From positions 248,001 to 312,000 of the forward strand of contig CANGYF010000001.1 in assembly GCA_947458265.1 (NCBI GenBank): a DNA stretch of 64,000 bases, given 5' to 3'. Shown here in pieces: positions 26,982 to 37,432 of the stretch (positions are counted from its first letter, which is position 1; each line of letters begins with the position of its first letter). The notes under the pieces were generated by a model, which was not told the origin of the DNA, searched no databases, and saw nothing but the letters and a program-made list of their open reading frames with translations. This DNA is from Betaproteobacteria bacterium. GTDB lineage: Bacteria > Pseudomonadota > Gammaproteobacteria > Burkholderiales > CAIKXV01. The translations under genes and the position numbers were made by a program.

Positions 26982-27983
26982 TCAACCGGCTTCCGCGAAG
27001 TAGCGCTCGACCCGCTCGACCTCTTCCGAGGAGCCGAGCACCACGCCGATGCGCTGGTGCAGCTTGTGCGGCTGCACGTCCATGATCCGCTGGGTGCCGG
27101 TGCTCGCCGCGCCGCCCGCCTGCTCGACGATGAACGCCATCGGGTTGGCCTCGTAGAGCAGCCGCAGCCGGCCTTCCTTGTGCTTGGCGTCCGCCGGGTA
27201 CATGAAAACGCCGCCGCGCACCAGGATGCGGTAGACGTCGGCCACCATCGACGCGACCCAGCGCATGTTGTAGTCCTTGCCGAGTGGGCCGTCCTTGCCG
27301 GCCAGGCATTCGTCGATGTAGCGCTTGACCGGCGCGGGCCAGTTGCGCGCGTTCGACGCGTTGATCGCGAACTCCTTCGTCGACACCGGGATCTCGATGC
27401 GCGGCTGGGTGAGCACCCAGGTGCCGACCTCGCGGTCGAGCGTGAAGCCCACGGTGCCGTGGCCGACGGTCAGCACCATCACCGTCGACGGGCCGTACAC
27501 CGCGAAGCCGGCGGCGACCTGCTTCGCGCCGGGCTGCAGGAAGCTCGACTCGTCCGGGTCGGTGACGTCGGGCGGGCATTCGAGGATCGAGAAGATGGTG
27601 CCGATCGACACGTTGACGTCGATGTTGGACGACCCGTCGAGCGGATCGAACAGCAGCAGGTAGCGGCCCTTCGGATACTCGTTCGGGATCTGGTAGGGCT
27701 CGTCCATCTCCTCGGAGGCCATCGCCGCCAGGCTGCCGCCCCAGGAATTGGCTTCGACCAGGACCTCGTTGGAAATCACGTCGAGCTTCTTCTGCGCCTC
27801 GCCCTGCACGTTGTCGGTGCCAGCGGCGCCGAGTACGTCGGCGAGTTCGCCCTTGCTCACGGCATGGCTGATCGCCTTGCAGGCGCGCGCGATGACTTCC
27901 AGCAGAAGGCGCAGCTCGGCGGGCACCGTCTTGCGTTTGCGCTCCTGCTCGACGAGGTACTGGGTGAAGGTGACACGACGCAT
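26982..27983 (-). CDS. fbp: Class I fructose-1,6-bisphosphatase
   Basis: A 333-residue gluconeogenic / Calvin-cycle enzyme that removes the 1-phosphate of fructose-1,6-bisphosphate in the cytoplasm. It shows the metal-binding EEMDEP region, the signature [20 protein letters not shown] (about residues 111-130), and the substrate site [20 protein letters not shown]. Length and motifs are standard for proteobacterial Fbp. The ATG at 27983 is chosen; upstream frame residues lack family character. Confidence 0.97.
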   Translation of the reverse strand: MRRVTFTQYLVEQERKRKTVPAELRLLLEVIARACKAISHAVSKGELADVLGAAGTDNVQGEAQKKLDVISNEVLVEANSWGGSLAAMASEEMDEPYQIPNEYPKGRYLLLFDPLDGSSNIDVNVSIGTIFSILECPPDVTDPDESSFLQPGAKQVAAGFAVYGPSTVMVLTVGHGTVGFTLDREVGTWVLTQPRIEIPVSTKEFAINASNARNWPAPVKRYIDECLAGKDGPLGKDYNMRWVASMVADVYRILVRGGVFMYPADAKHKEGRLRLLYEANPMAFIVEQAGGAASTGTQRIMDVQPHKLHQRIGVVLGSSEEVERVERYFAEAG

Positions 27984-28074
27984 GGCCGCTCCGGGTCGGA
28001 ATGGGAGGATCCGCGGATTATCCCGCTTTCGGGCGGCAGGGCGCACGGTACGTGTGCGCTGCCCGGGCGGCGAC

Positions 28075-28833
28075 TCAGCCGGCAAGCCCCCGGATGCCGT
28101 CCCAGAGCAGCTTCAGCGAGGTCAGGACCAGCAGCACGTAACAGAGCGAGTAAAGCTGTCGCTGGTCGAGCCGCTGGTGCAGCTTCCAGCCAACCCATAC
28201 GCCTGCAGGGATCACGCTGGTGCAGGCGGCGATCAGTATCCAAAGCTTCGCATCGGGCTGGCCGAGCAGCAGCCACGGCCCGGCCTTCGCCGCGTTGGCC
28301 ACGGTGAAGTACATGCTGGTGGTGCCGGCATACATCGACTTCGACAGCCCGAGCGACAGCAGGTACATCGCCACCGGCGGGCCGCCGCTGTGCGCCACCA
28401 TCGTGGTGACGCCCGAGGCGCTGCCGGCCAGCAGGGCGCGCCACTTCGAGCGCGGCCGAACCACGATGCGGCTGCCTCCGGCAAACCACTGTGCGGCGAA
28501 GCCGAGCGTGACCACGGCCACCACGATCGCCACCCAGTAGGGGTTCATCAGGCTCATGAACCACCAGCCGACGCCGATGCCCACGACCATCGGCGGCACC
28601 AACCAGGCGAGGTCCCGGCGCGACCAGGTCGACGGCTTCCAGTAGCGGAACGCGACCACGTCCATCACGATGAAGAGCGGGGCCATCAGCGCACCGGCGG
28701 AGATCGGGTCGAGCACCAGCGACATCAGCGGGATGCCCAGGGCCGCCAGCCCGCCGCCGAAGGCACCCTTCATGAACGCGATCGCGAAGATCGCGACCAG
28801 GCAGACGGCCAGCGTCGCCGGATCGGGCATCAT
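28075..28833 (-). CDS. TauE/SafE family membrane exporter (TSUP)
   Basis: A 252-residue integral membrane protein with about eight hydrophobic segments, beginning with [20 protein letters not shown] (residues 6-25). The [15 protein letters not shown] loop and the symmetric [20 protein letters not shown] loop are the hallmarks of the two TSUP repeats. Family members move sulfite, sulfoacetate or other small organic anions across the inner membrane; the substrate here is unknown. The gene is 28 bases after the TPP-enzyme gene, in the same direction. Confidence 0.92.
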   Translation of the reverse strand: MMPDPATLAVCLVAIFAIAFMKGAFGGGLAALGIPLMSLVLDPISAGALMAPLFIVMDVVAFRYWKPSTWSRRDLAWLVPPMVVGIGVGWWFMSLMNPYWVAIVVAVVTLGFAAQWFAGGSRIVVRPRSKWRALLAGSASGVTTMVAHSGGPPVAMYLLSLGLSKSMYAGTTSMYFTVANAAKAGPWLLLGQPDAKLWILIAACTSVIPAGVWVGWKLHQRLDQRQLYSLCYVLLVLTSLKLLWDGIRGLAG

Positions 28834-28861
28834 GCCCGGCGCCGCTGGCAGGATGCCGGCA

Positions 28862-30550
28862 TCAGCGCTTCGCGTTGCGCAGCGCGGTCAGGGTAGTACG
28901 CGGGGTGATCGCTTCCGGGTCGGTGCGGATCTCGATCAGCGACGGGCCGTCGTGCGCCAGGCAGCGCTCGAGCGCTGCCGCGAACTCGTCGGTGCGTGTG
29001 ACGAGTTCGGCGTGTGCGCCGTAGGCGCGGCCGAGCGCGACGAAGTCGGGGTTCTTCAGTTCGGTGCCGGAGACGCGCGCCGGATACTCGCGCTCCTGGT
29101 GCATCCGGATGGTGCCGAACATGCCGTTGTTGACCACGCAGAACACGACCTTCGCGCCGAACTGCGCGGCGGTCGCCATCTCCTGGCCGTTCATCATGAA
29201 GCAGCCGTCGCCGTTCCAGGACACCACCACCCGGCCCGGGTGCACTAGTGCGGCAGCCACGGCCGAGGGCACGCCATAGCCCATCGCGCCGCTGGTAGGC
29301 GCGAGCTGGGTGCGGTAGCTGCGATAGTCGAAGAAGCGATGCAGCCAGGCGGCATAGTTGCCCGCACCGTTGGTTACGATCGCATCGTCGGGCAGCCGCT
29401 GGCGCAGCTGGCGCAGGACGATCGACAGGTTCACCTCGCCTGGCGGGGATACCGGCTCGAGCGTCTTCAGGTAGTCGGCATGGGCGCTGGCGGTCCAGTC
29501 GCTCCAGCCCGCGGCCACGTCGTCGGCGACCGGGGGCAGGGCACGCAGCGCGGCGGCCATCTCGGGCATGCCTGAATTGATCATCAGGTCGCCCTGGTAG
29601 ACGTGGCCGAGTTCCTCGGCGCCGGCATGCACGTGCACCAGCGCGGGCTTCATCCGTGGCACCTCGAGCAGGGTGTAGCCCTGGGTCGCCATCTCGCCCA
29701 GCCGGGGGCCGACCACCAGCAGCAGGTCGGCGCTGCGGATGCGCTCGGCCAGCGCCGGGTTGATGCCCACGCCCACGTCGCCGGCATAGTTCGGCGAGCG
29801 GTTGTCCATCAGGTCCTGGCAGCGGAACGAACAGCCGACCGGCAGGCGATTGGCCTGCGCGAACGCGGCGATGTCCTCGATCGCCTGCGCGGTCCAGCCG
29901 CTGCCGCCGATCATCAGGAACGGGCGTTTCGCCGCGGCCAGCCGCGCATGCAGCGACTGCAGGTCGGCCGCCGAGGGGCTCGCCTGCACGCGTTGCCAGG
30001 GCAATGCATCGGCCACGCAGGCGGTCTCGGTGAGCATGTCTTCGGGCAGCGCGAGCACGACCGGACCCGGTCGACCCGAGGTCGCGACATGGAAGGCGCG
30101 GCTGACGTACTCCGGCACGCGCGCCGCGGAATCGATCTGCGCGGTCCACTTGCTCATGAACGGACCGTAGAAGCGGCGGTAGTCGATCTCCTGAAACGAC
30201 TCGCGGTCGATGTAGTCGCGCGCGACCTGGCCGATGAACAGGATCATCGGCGTGGAGTCCTGGAACGCCGTGTGCACGCCGATCGACGCATTGGTCGCGC
30301 CCGGTCCGCGCGTCACCATGCAGATACCCGGCCGGCCGGTCAGCTTGCCGTATGCGTCTGCCATGTTGGCAGCGCCGCCTTCCTGCCGGCAGATCACGAA
30401 GCGCATGGCGTCGCGGTGGTCGTGCATCGCATCGAGCAGCGCGAGGTAGCTCTCGCCGGGCACGCCGAACGCGAGGTCTACCCCGTGGATGCGCAGCTGG
30501 TCGGCGAGGATCTGGCCGCCGGTACGCGGCGGGTGGTTCGAAGAGGTCAT
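28862..30550 (-). CDS. Thiamine pyrophosphate-dependent enzyme (acetolactate synthase large-subunit-like)
   Basis: A 562-residue TPP enzyme. The N-terminal domain holds FGVPGESYLALLDAM and the catalytic Glu in ICRQEGGAANMADAYG (about residues 54-69); the central TPP_M domain follows; the C-terminal domain has the TPP/Mg motif WNGDGCFMMNGQEMATA ... VVNNGMFG. Close relatives include acetolactate synthase, sulfoacetaldehyde acetyltransferase and oxalyl-CoA decarboxylase. No small regulatory subunit gene is adjacent, so a catabolic carboligase or decarboxylase is more likely. It may be co-transcribed with the TauE-type exporter. Confidence 0.88.
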   Translation of the reverse strand: MTSSNHPPRTGGQILADQLRIHGVDLAFGVPGESYLALLDAMHDHRDAMRFVICRQEGGAANMADAYGKLTGRPGICMVTRGPGATNASIGVHTAFQDSTPMILFIGQVARDYIDRESFQEIDYRRFYGPFMSKWTAQIDSAARVPEYVSRAFHVATSGRPGPVVLALPEDMLTETACVADALPWQRVQASPSAADLQSLHARLAAAKRPFLMIGGSGWTAQAIEDIAAFAQANRLPVGCSFRCQDLMDNRSPNYAGDVGVGINPALAERIRSADLLLVVGPRLGEMATQGYTLLEVPRMKPALVHVHAGAEELGHVYQGDLMINSGMPEMAAALRALPPVADDVAAGWSDWTASAHADYLKTLEPVSPPGEVNLSIVLRQLRQRLPDDAIVTNGAGNYAAWLHRFFDYRSYRTQLAPTSGAMGYGVPSAVAAALVHPGRVVVSWNGDGCFMMNGQEMATAAQFGAKVVFCVVNNGMFGTIRMHQEREYPARVSGTELKNPDFVALGRAYGAHAELVTRTDEFAAALERCLAHDGPSLIEIRTDPEAITPRTTLTALRNAKR

Positions 30551-30626
30551 GGCAGTCCGTCGGGCGAAGTCCGGGACGTAGTGTATCGCCGGAAGCGCCT
30601 GGCCAGCCTGTCGCCGGGGCGGGCGG

Positions 30627-31088
30627 CTAGCTGGCCGACGTCCTCGATTGGCTGGTGCTGGATGTCGCGAGTTCGGTACGCCATGCGACCATCAGGCCGA
30701 GCGCTGAGGATGCGCTCATGTTGAACGGGTCGAACACGGCCGAGGTGCCATACTGCAGCAGGGTGGCTGCCCGGCGGCTGGCATCCAGGCCAACCACGTC
30801 CAGCGCCGCCATGCTCCAGTCGGCGAACTCGCGTTCCGAGGCTTCGGAGAACGCGATCAGCGAAAGCTGGTGATGCCTCGGGTCGATCGCAATCCGGTGG
30901 TAGAGCGCATTGACGCGTTCCGAGCTGCCTTCCAGTACCTGCAGGAATCCAGTATTGCTGAAGGCGAGCATCCCGGTGATGTCGTTTCGCTGGTTGGAAT
31001 GCTGGGCCTTTTCCAGCAGGTCCACCATTTCACTGATACCGAAGTGGCTCGTCGGGCGGCTTGTGTAGATGAGTCTTGCCAGTCGCAT
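30627..31088 (-). CDS. BLUF-domain blue-light sensor
   Basis: A 153-residue single-domain photoreceptor binding FAD. The key residues are placed as in AppA: Tyr8 (LIYTS), Asn32, Gln50 (FLQVLEG) and Trp91 (FADWSMA), with ITGMLAF between. The C-terminal 55 residues form a short extension without an output domain, so it should signal by contact with a partner. GGAGAACACG precedes the ATG. It lies 133 bases downstream of cheB, same strand, so it could be the end of the chemotaxis operon or separately expressed. Confidence 0.93.
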   Translation of the reverse strand: MRLARLIYTSRPTSHFGISEMVDLLEKAQHSNQRNDITGMLAFSNTGFLQVLEGSSERVNALYHRIAIDPRHHQLSLIAFSEASEREFADWSMAALDVVGLDASRRAATLLQYGTSAVFDPFNMSASSALGLMVAWRTELATSSTSQSRTSAS

Positions 31089-31221
31089 CGTGTTCTCCTC
31101 TGATGGGCGCTGCGGTGCCGGCGATGTTCCGGGAGGGGGCTTTCAGCGCGATGGAATCCGGTAGGTGACAGGTGTCGGGGGGAAGCCGCCCGGCGGGCTG
31201 CGGCCTGTGGAGTACGCTCGA

Positions 31222-32358
31222 TCAGGTCATGCTGTTTCGCGCGGCCAGCGTCAGGGCGCCGGGGAACCGGTCCAGCGGGATGATTTCATCGACACCCCCC
31301 ATGCGCACCGCTTCCTTTGGCATGCCGTAGACCACGCAGCTCGCCTCGTCCTGGGCGTAGGTCCGGGCGCCCGCGTCGTGCATTTCGCGCAATCCACGGG
31401 CACCGTCGTCGCCCATGCCTGTCATGATCATGCCGATCGCGTTGGCGCCGGCCACCTGTGCCACGCTGCGGAAAAGGACATCGACGGACGGACGGTGCCG
31501 GTTCACCAGCGGCCCATCAATCACGCAAGCCTCGTAGTAAGCGCCGGAGCGCCGGATCGTCATGTGCTTGCCCCCGGGTGCGATCAGCGCGACGCCGGGA
31601 GCTACCCGGTCGCCGGTGCGTGCCTCGCGCACATTCAGTTCGCAGATCTGGTCCAGGCGCTCGGCCAGCGAAGCGGTGAATCGCTCCGGCATGTGCTGGA
31701 CGATGACGATGCCCGGCATCACCCGCGGCAGCCGCGTGAGCACCGTTTCGATCGCCTGCGTGCCGCCGGTGGAGGCTCCGATCGCGACCACCATGTGGGT
31801 GGTCCGGGCCATGGCAACGACATCCTCGGTGCGGGCGCCGGACGCCTCCGGGAGCGGACGCACACTGGCGCCGGGAAGCGGCCGGGCCGCTGCTGCAGGC
31901 GAACCACCGCTGCCGGTGCTGGCTGCGGAGGACAAGCGGCGCGGATGCGCGGCAGCGGCTGTCTTCAGCGCGATGGCGATCTCGCGCGCCGCGCCGGCAA
32001 GGAAGTCCTTCAATCCGAGCTTGGGCTTGGTGACGAAGCTCACCGCGCCTGACGACAGCGCTGCCATGGTCGTGGCAGCGCCCTTCTCGGTGAGCGTCGA
32101 GCAGATCACGACCGGCGTAGGGCGTTCGGCCATCAGTTGCTTGAGGAACGAGATGCCATCCATGCGCGGCATCTCGACATCGAGCAGGATCACGTCCGGC
32201 CATTCGCGCTGCATCCGCTGGCGGGCGAAGATAGGGTCTGAGGCTGCGCCGATCACCTCGATCTGCGGATCCTGGGACAGCGCATGGGTCATCACCTCGC
32301 GCACGACGGCGGAGTCGTCGACGATCAGGACCTTTACCTTCCGGACGATGGTGTTCAC
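31222..32358 (-). CDS. cheB: Chemotaxis protein-glutamate methylesterase/deamidase CheB
   Basis: A 378-residue response regulator that demethylates and deamidates chemoreceptors. Receiver domain: acidic pair Asp14-Asp15, phospho-Asp60 ([11 protein letters not shown]), Lys in VTKP near 111. A 50-residue Ala/Pro/Ser linker joins the C-terminal esterase with Ser196 (IGASTGG), His222 (QHMPE) and Asp in [11 protein letters not shown]. The GTG start at 32358 has GAGGAAA upstream and overlaps the stop of a 53-residue ORF. No cheR is in the window. Confidence 0.96.
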   Translation of the reverse strand: MNTIVRKVKVLIVDDSAVVREVMTHALSQDPQIEVIGAASDPIFARQRMQREWPDVILLDVEMPRMDGISFLKQLMAERPTPVVICSTLTEKGAATTMAALSSGAVSFVTKPKLGLKDFLAGAAREIAIALKTAAAAHPRRLSSAASTGSGGSPAAAARPLPGASVRPLPEASGARTEDVVAMARTTHMVVAIGASTGGTQAIETVLTRLPRVMPGIVIVQHMPERFTASLAERLDQICELNVREARTGDRVAPGVALIAPGGKHMTIRRSGAYYEACVIDGPLVNRHRPSVDVLFRSVAQVAGANAIGMIMTGMGDDGARGLREMHDAGARTYAQDEASCVVYGMPKEAVRMGGVDEIIPLDRFPGALTLAARNSMT

Positions 32359-32516
32359 AGGCTTTCCTCTTCGGCCGCGGCGGCCCGGACGCTGCCGGCT
32401 TCCACCGACCACGGACTGCCGATGGCCTGCGGCGTGCGCAGCACCAATCCCTCCCCGCCGCTGCCTGAGGCAGTAACGCCGGCCGTGCTGGCCGAAGCCT
32501 TGCGCAGGGGAGGCAT
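32355..32516 (-). CDS. Small ORF (53 residues) between cheW and cheB
   Basis: An ATG at 32516, 5 bases after the cheW stop, opens a 53-codon frame beginning [18 protein letters not shown] and ending AAAAEEESL; its TGA overlaps the GTG of cheB. The exact fit between two genes suggests a translationally coupled peptide, but there is no strong ribosome site, no known domain, and the composition is Ala/Ser/Gly-rich. It could equally be a translated spacer that feeds ribosomes to cheB. Confidence 0.4.
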   Translation of the reverse strand: MPPLRKASASTAGVTASGSGGEGLVLRTPQAIGSPWSVEAGSVRAAAAEEESL

Positions 32517-32521
32517 CGTGG

Positions 32522-33094
32522 TCAGGCCGACGCGTTGGCAGCTTCGCCCAGTTGTGCCAGTTCGTCGACCGACAGCACCTGGCCTATGCTCAGGATCATC
32601 ACGAAGCGGCCGTCGACCTTGCCCATGCCCTGCAGGAACGCGCTGCGGATACGCGAGCCGAACGAGGGTGCAGGCTCGATCTCGGAGGCCGGGATCTCGA
32701 GGACCTCGGACACGGCATCGACCATGATGCCGATGTCCTGGGCACCATCCTCGGCCGGGACTTCGACGATCACGATGCAGCTGCGCCGCGATACGGCCGA
32801 AGCCTCACGGCCGAAACGTGCGTTCAGGTCGATCACCGGAACGACCGCACCGCGCAGGTTGATCACCCCACGGATGAAGGCGGGCATCATCGGCACTTCG
32901 GTCGGCTGGCCGAATTCGATGATCTCCTTGATGTGGCTGATGGCGACCGCGAACATCTCGCCATTGAGCGAGAAGGTGAGGAACTGCGCCGGCTCGCCGT
33001 CGGCCAGGCCGTCTGCGTCCTCGTCGACCTGGTCCGACGGCCGGGCTGCCTGCCTGTGCATGGAGACTGCCTTGGAAGAGGCACTGGTGTTCAT
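32522..33094 (-). CDS. cheW: Chemotaxis coupling protein CheW
   Basis: A 190-residue adaptor linking chemoreceptors to CheA. After an acidic 35-residue N-terminal tail, the CheW beta-barrel domain runs from [22 protein letters not shown] through the typical [23 protein letters not shown] (the NLRG motif, about residues 92-95) to [12 protein letters not shown]. Length is slightly above average because of the tail. It lies between the large MCP gene (31-base gap) and the small ORF. Confidence 0.95.
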   Translation of the reverse strand: MNTSASSKAVSMHRQAARPSDQVDEDADGLADGEPAQFLTFSLNGEMFAVAISHIKEIIEFGQPTEVPMMPAFIRGVINLRGAVVPVIDLNARFGREASAVSRRSCIVIVEVPAEDGAQDIGIMVDAVSEVLEIPASEIEPAPSFGSRIRSAFLQGMGKVDGRFVMILSIGQVLSVDELAQLGEAANASA

Positions 33095-33125
33095 GGTCGT
33101 CCTTCCGGGGAATACTCGTGGGGGG

Positions 33126-35189
33126 TCAGGCTGCGCGGCCGGTCGTGCCGGACATGCGGAAGAAGCCCATCAGCTCCTGCAGGCTGGACGCCTGCGCGGA
33201 CATCTGCTCGGCCGTCGCTGCAAGCTCTTCGGATCCGGATGCGTTCTGCTGGGTCACCTGAGACAGCTGCCCCAGAGCTGCATTGATCTGGACCACGCCT
33301 TCGGTCTGCTCCTTCGACGCGGCGGTGATCTCCTGCACCAGGTCCGAGGTGCGCCGGATCGAGGGCACCATCGTCGACAGCAGGTTGCCGGCGCGCTCGG
33401 CCAGCGCCACGCTGCTGCCGGCCAGTTCGCTGATCTCCCGTGCGGCCACCTGGCTGCGTTCGGCCAGCTTGCGTACCTCGGCGGCGACCACGGCGAAGCC
33501 CTTGCCATGCTCGCCCGCCCGCGCTGCCTCGATGGCAGCGTTCAGCGCCAGCAGGTTCGTCTGGTAGGCGATGTCGTCGATGATGCCGATGCGGCTGGCG
33601 ATGCTCTTCATTGCTTCGACCGTGCGGCCGACGGCGTCGCCACCCTCGGCCGCCTCGTTCGAGGCGGTCGACGCGATGGTGTCGGTGACCTTGGCGTTCT
33701 CCGAGTTCTGGCCGATCGAGGCGGACATCTGCTCCATCGCCGAGCTGGTCTGCTCGACGCTGGAAGCCTGCTCGGTTGCGGCCAGGCTGATCGACTGCGC
33801 GGTCGAACTGATCTGTGCGGAGGCGGAGGACAGCGAGTCGGCCGCCGAGCGCACGTCGCCGATGATGCCTCGCAGCCGCTCGACCGTGGTGTTCGAATCG
33901 TTCTTCAGGCGATCGAACGTGCCCTTGTAGTTGGCGGTGATCTTCTGGTCCAGGTCGCCATTGGCCAGCGCAGCCAGCACGCGCGATACGTCTGAGAGGC
34001 CGGTATCGGCCGTTTGCATCAGCGCGTTGAGGGATTCCACCATCGCCCGGAAGCTGTACTGGTAGCGAGCCGCGTCGCCGCGCCGGGAGAAGTCGCCGTT
34101 GCCCGCGGCAGTGACAAGGCCGGCCAGTTCGGCGTTGACCGCCTGCAGGCTGGCCTTGACGTCGTCGATCGCCTTGGTGATCTTCGCCTTCTGTCCGGGC
34201 AGGCGGTCCATTTCGGGCGTGAGGTCGCCGAGCGCATAGCGGCCGACCACCTCGACCACGCGCATCTTCACCGCGATGTGGCTTGCGACAAGCGCGTTCA
34301 GGGACTCCGCCATCTTTCCGTAGGCCCCCGGGAAGTCCGCTGCCGGCATGCACTGGTCGATCATGCCGGCATCGTGCTGCCGGGCCATCTCGGACTGGGC
34401 CAGGGCGAAGGCGCGCAACTGCTCCTGCATGCTGTTCATCGCCTGCAGCAGCTGACCGGTCTCTTCGGTGGTGCGTACCTCGATCGGATCGCCGATCTCG
34501 CCCCGGGCCAGTGCCTTCGCCATCGCGACCGCCTGCGACAGCGGGCGGTTGATGCTGCGCACGATCAGGATGCCGATCGCTAGCGCCAGCAGGACGGAAG
34601 CCAGTGCGGCGCCCAGCATCAGCTGGCGGGCCGAGGCGTGCTGTGCCTGGGCTGCGGCATTGGCGTTCTCCATGAGCGACGCCTGCACCTCGACGAAGCG
34701 GTCGATCTCCGCATTGACCTCGACCAGAATCGGCCTGACCCGGGACTGGATCATGTCCTGCGCTTCGGCGCGCCGATTGACGCGCACGAGCCGGATCACC
34801 TCGTCGTTGACCGGCCTGAGCTTCGCCTGCAGTTCCGACAGGCGGGCGAGTGAAGCCTTGCCAGCCTCGGTCCGCACCGACTCCTCGAGTTTCTTGTAGA
34901 AGGCCTGGGTATCGGCACGGCTGGCTTCGAAGGCGGAAACGGCGGCGCGTATGCCCTCCTCGCCAGTGAGGAGCGTGACATCGCGGATCGCGATCGCGCG
35001 CTGGTTGTACTGCTCGCGGATCGAATAGGCGTCGCGCAGCTTCACTACACGGTCCTGCACGATCAGGTCGATCGATTCCCGAGCCGTGTTGAGCTGCGAG
35101 AGCCCGACGAACACCAGCGAGAGCATCATCGCCAGGAGCAGCCCGAACGCGATGGTGAGTTTCCATGCGAATTTCACGTTGGAAAGCAT
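33126..35189 (-). CDS. Methyl-accepting chemotaxis protein, transmembrane
   Basis: A 687-residue receptor. Transmembrane helix 1 spans about residues 8-29, a helical periplasmic sensor follows (30-185), TM2 spans about 188-209, then a HAMP and additional HAMP-like repeats (GRYALGDLTPEMDRLPGQ; LAALANGDLDQKITANYKG), and the cytoplasmic signalling hairpin with the conserved tip [20 protein letters not shown]. The 4-helix-bundle sensor gives no ligand clue. Its MLSNVKFAWK start has GGAACTT-like purines upstream. It sits between cheA and cheW. Confidence 0.95.
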   Translation of the reverse strand: MLSNVKFAWKLTIAFGLLLAMMLSLVFVGLSQLNTARESIDLIVQDRVVKLRDAYSIREQYNQRAIAIRDVTLLTGEEGIRAAVSAFEASRADTQAFYKKLEESVRTEAGKASLARLSELQAKLRPVNDEVIRLVRVNRRAEAQDMIQSRVRPILVEVNAEIDRFVEVQASLMENANAAAQAQHASARQLMLGAALASVLLALAIGILIVRSINRPLSQAVAMAKALARGEIGDPIEVRTTEETGQLLQAMNSMQEQLRAFALAQSEMARQHDAGMIDQCMPAADFPGAYGKMAESLNALVASHIAVKMRVVEVVGRYALGDLTPEMDRLPGQKAKITKAIDDVKASLQAVNAELAGLVTAAGNGDFSRRGDAARYQYSFRAMVESLNALMQTADTGLSDVSRVLAALANGDLDQKITANYKGTFDRLKNDSNTTVERLRGIIGDVRSAADSLSSASAQISSTAQSISLAATEQASSVEQTSSAMEQMSASIGQNSENAKVTDTIASTASNEAAEGGDAVGRTVEAMKSIASRIGIIDDIAYQTNLLALNAAIEAARAGEHGKGFAVVAAEVRKLAERSQVAAREISELAGSSVALAERAGNLLSTMVPSIRRTSDLVQEITAASKEQTEGVVQINAALGQLSQVTQQNASGSEELAATAEQMSAQASSLQELMGFFRMSGTTGRAA

Positions 35190-35233
35190 GTCGAAGTTCC
35201 TGTCCCTGATGATGGCGGGTCGCTGATACGGCC

Positions 35234-37432
35234 TCAACGGCCGGCTGCGTACTGTGCAGCCGCGCCGCGTGCGGCCGAGGCAACGAGCGAGGGCACGTCG
35301 AGGATCAGTGCAACTTCGCCGCTGCCCAGGATGGTCGAGCCGCCGATGCCTTTCAGCTGTGCAAACAGCTTGCCCAGTGGCTTGATCACGGTCTGGAATT
35401 CCCCGAGCAACCGGTCGACGACCAGACCTGCACGCTGCTCGCCGAATTGCACGACCACCACGCTGCGACGCCTGGACTCGGTACGAGGCCTCCCGAACCA
35501 GGCGGCGAGGTGCACCACCGGCAGTACTTCGCCATGCAGGTCGATGCAGCCGACGGCGGCATCGCCGATCTGCTCTGCGCAGTCCGGCCGCAGGTCGACG
35601 CATTCGCGCACCAGGTCCAGTGGCAGCACGTAGGAGCCACCGGCGACATCGACCAGGAAGCCGTCGATGATCGCCAGCGTCAGTGGCAGGCGGATGGTGA
35701 CCCGCGTGCCTTCGCCGAGGCGGCTGGCCAGCGAAACCGTGCCGCGAAGGGCTTCGATGTTCCGGCGCACGACGTCCATGCCGACGCCGCGTCCGGACAG
35801 GTCGGTGACCTGCTCGGCGGTGGAGAAGCCTGCCTCGAAAACCAGGTTCATTACCTCGGCATCGGTGAGGGGGGTGCCAGCCTCGACCAGGCCACGTTCA
35901 ATCGCCTTGCGCAGGATGCGGTCACGGTCAAGCCCGCGGCCATCGTCGGTCACCTCGATCACGATGCTGCCCGAGTCGTGGAAGGCGTTGAGGGAAACCT
36001 TTGCTGTCGCTGGCTTTCCCGCTGCCACCCGGTCTTCCGGCATTTCGATGCCATGGTCCAGGGCGTTGCGCACCAGGTGCATCAACGGGTCGCCGATGCG
36101 CTCGACCACCGACTTGTCCAGTTCGGTCTCGGCGCCTGATATCGACAGCTCGATATGCTTGCCCAGCGACTGCGACACGTCGTGCACAACGCGGCGGAAG
36201 CGGGTGAAGGTTTCGTTGATCTGCACCATCCGCAACTGCAGCGCACTGTTGCGGATGTCCTCGACCAGTCGCAGCACCGTCTGGGTGGCTTCGGTCAGTG
36301 GCCGGTCCTTCGCGCGCTGCGCAAGCAGGTTCGCACCAGCCCCGGCGATCACCAGCTCGCCGACGAGGTTGATCAGGCCGTCGAGCTTGTCGGAGCTGAT
36401 GCGCAGCAGCCGGGATTCCTCGGCACGCGTCTCGCGGGCCTTGCCCTGCTTTCCGATGGCCGCGTCGACCACGCGCCGCGGAACCCCGGTTTCGCGCACG
36501 AGCAGGCTACCAATCGGCTCCACCGGTTTGGCCTGCGTCGCCCCCTGCGCCTGCAGGGCGAGCGCCCGTTCCAGTTCCCCAGGGGTGACCGCGCCGCAGG
36601 CGACAAGGATCGCGCCCAGCCGTTCGTACGCCTCGGGTAGTTGGTCGATCAGCGCCAGGTAGGCGTCGATCCGGCTGCCCGGCGGCACCAGACGCAGCTC
36701 GCAATCGTCGCGCACGAACGAGAACGCTTCCTCGATAGCGCTGCGGCTGGCGGCTGTCGCCAGGCGGATCTCGAATCCCAGGTAGCAGCTCTCGGCGTCG
36801 AAATCCGGTTTCTCCGGGATGGCATCGTCCACCGTCTCTACATGCTCGATATCGCCGAGCGTGCCGAGGTAGCGGATGAATGCGAGCGGGTCCATCCCGT
36901 TGCGGAACATGTCGCGGCCGAAGCGCACCGAGACATGCCAGGCGCCGCAGACCGGATCCGTCGGGGCATCGCCTGCGTCCGGTGTGCTGGTTCCCACCGG
37001 TGCATTCGGTGCGGGAGCTGGCGTGCCCGCGTCGCCACGCGCTGCCTTCAGTTCGCCGACCAGTGCAAGGGCCTCCGCCTCGCGCCCGGTGTCCTCGCCA
37101 GCGTATGAAGAAGGCGATTCCAACCGGCCGATCAGTACGCCGATCATGTCGGCGCAGCGCAGCAGCAGCGCGACCATCGGCGCAGAGAGGTCGACCGTAC
37201 CTTCGCGGACCTGGTCTAGAACCGTCTCAACCTCGTGCGTGAACGAGACGACCTGGTCGAAGCCGAACAGCCCGGCGGAACCCTTGATGGTATGCGCGGA
37301 GCGGAACAGTGCATCCAGGGTATCGCGGTCGTCCGGGTCCGCCTCAAGACGCAGCAGGCAGTCTTCCATCTGCGCGAGCATTTCCCTGACCTCGGCGAAG
37401 AACGTTCCGGCCGCCTGGTCGAGGATGTTCAT
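35234..37432 (-). CDS. cheA: Chemotaxis histidine kinase CheA with inserted MshEN-like module
   Basis: A 732-residue kinase. HPt domain with phospho-His47 (AHTIKGSAG); a second folded region (about 160-250) in the CheY-binding place; then a module at about 271-329 whose two halves (RLG...Q at 271-294 and PIG...Q at 306-329) follow the MshEN cyclic-di-GMP-binding pattern; dimerisation, ATPase (DPLMHLVRNALDHGIE; FSTAEQVTDLSGRGVGMDVV) and C-terminal CheW-like regulatory domain. The STAS gene overlaps it by 4 bases. The inserted module is unusual for CheA. Confidence 0.95.
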   Translation of the reverse strand: MNILDQAAGTFFAEVREMLAQMEDCLLRLEADPDDRDTLDALFRSAHTIKGSAGLFGFDQVVSFTHEVETVLDQVREGTVDLSAPMVALLLRCADMIGVLIGRLESPSSYAGEDTGREAEALALVGELKAARGDAGTPAPAPNAPVGTSTPDAGDAPTDPVCGAWHVSVRFGRDMFRNGMDPLAFIRYLGTLGDIEHVETVDDAIPEKPDFDAESCYLGFEIRLATAASRSAIEEAFSFVRDDCELRLVPPGSRIDAYLALIDQLPEAYERLGAILVACGAVTPGELERALALQAQGATQAKPVEPIGSLLVRETGVPRRVVDAAIGKQGKARETRAEESRLLRISSDKLDGLINLVGELVIAGAGANLLAQRAKDRPLTEATQTVLRLVEDIRNSALQLRMVQINETFTRFRRVVHDVSQSLGKHIELSISGAETELDKSVVERIGDPLMHLVRNALDHGIEMPEDRVAAGKPATAKVSLNAFHDSGSIVIEVTDDGRGLDRDRILRKAIERGLVEAGTPLTDAEVMNLVFEAGFSTAEQVTDLSGRGVGMDVVRRNIEALRGTVSLASRLGEGTRVTIRLPLTLAIIDGFLVDVAGGSYVLPLDLVRECVDLRPDCAEQIGDAAVGCIDLHGEVLPVVHLAAWFGRPRTESRRRSVVVVQFGEQRAGLVVDRLLGEFQTVIKPLGKLFAQLKGIGGSTILGSGEVALILDVPSLVASAARGAAAQYAAGR

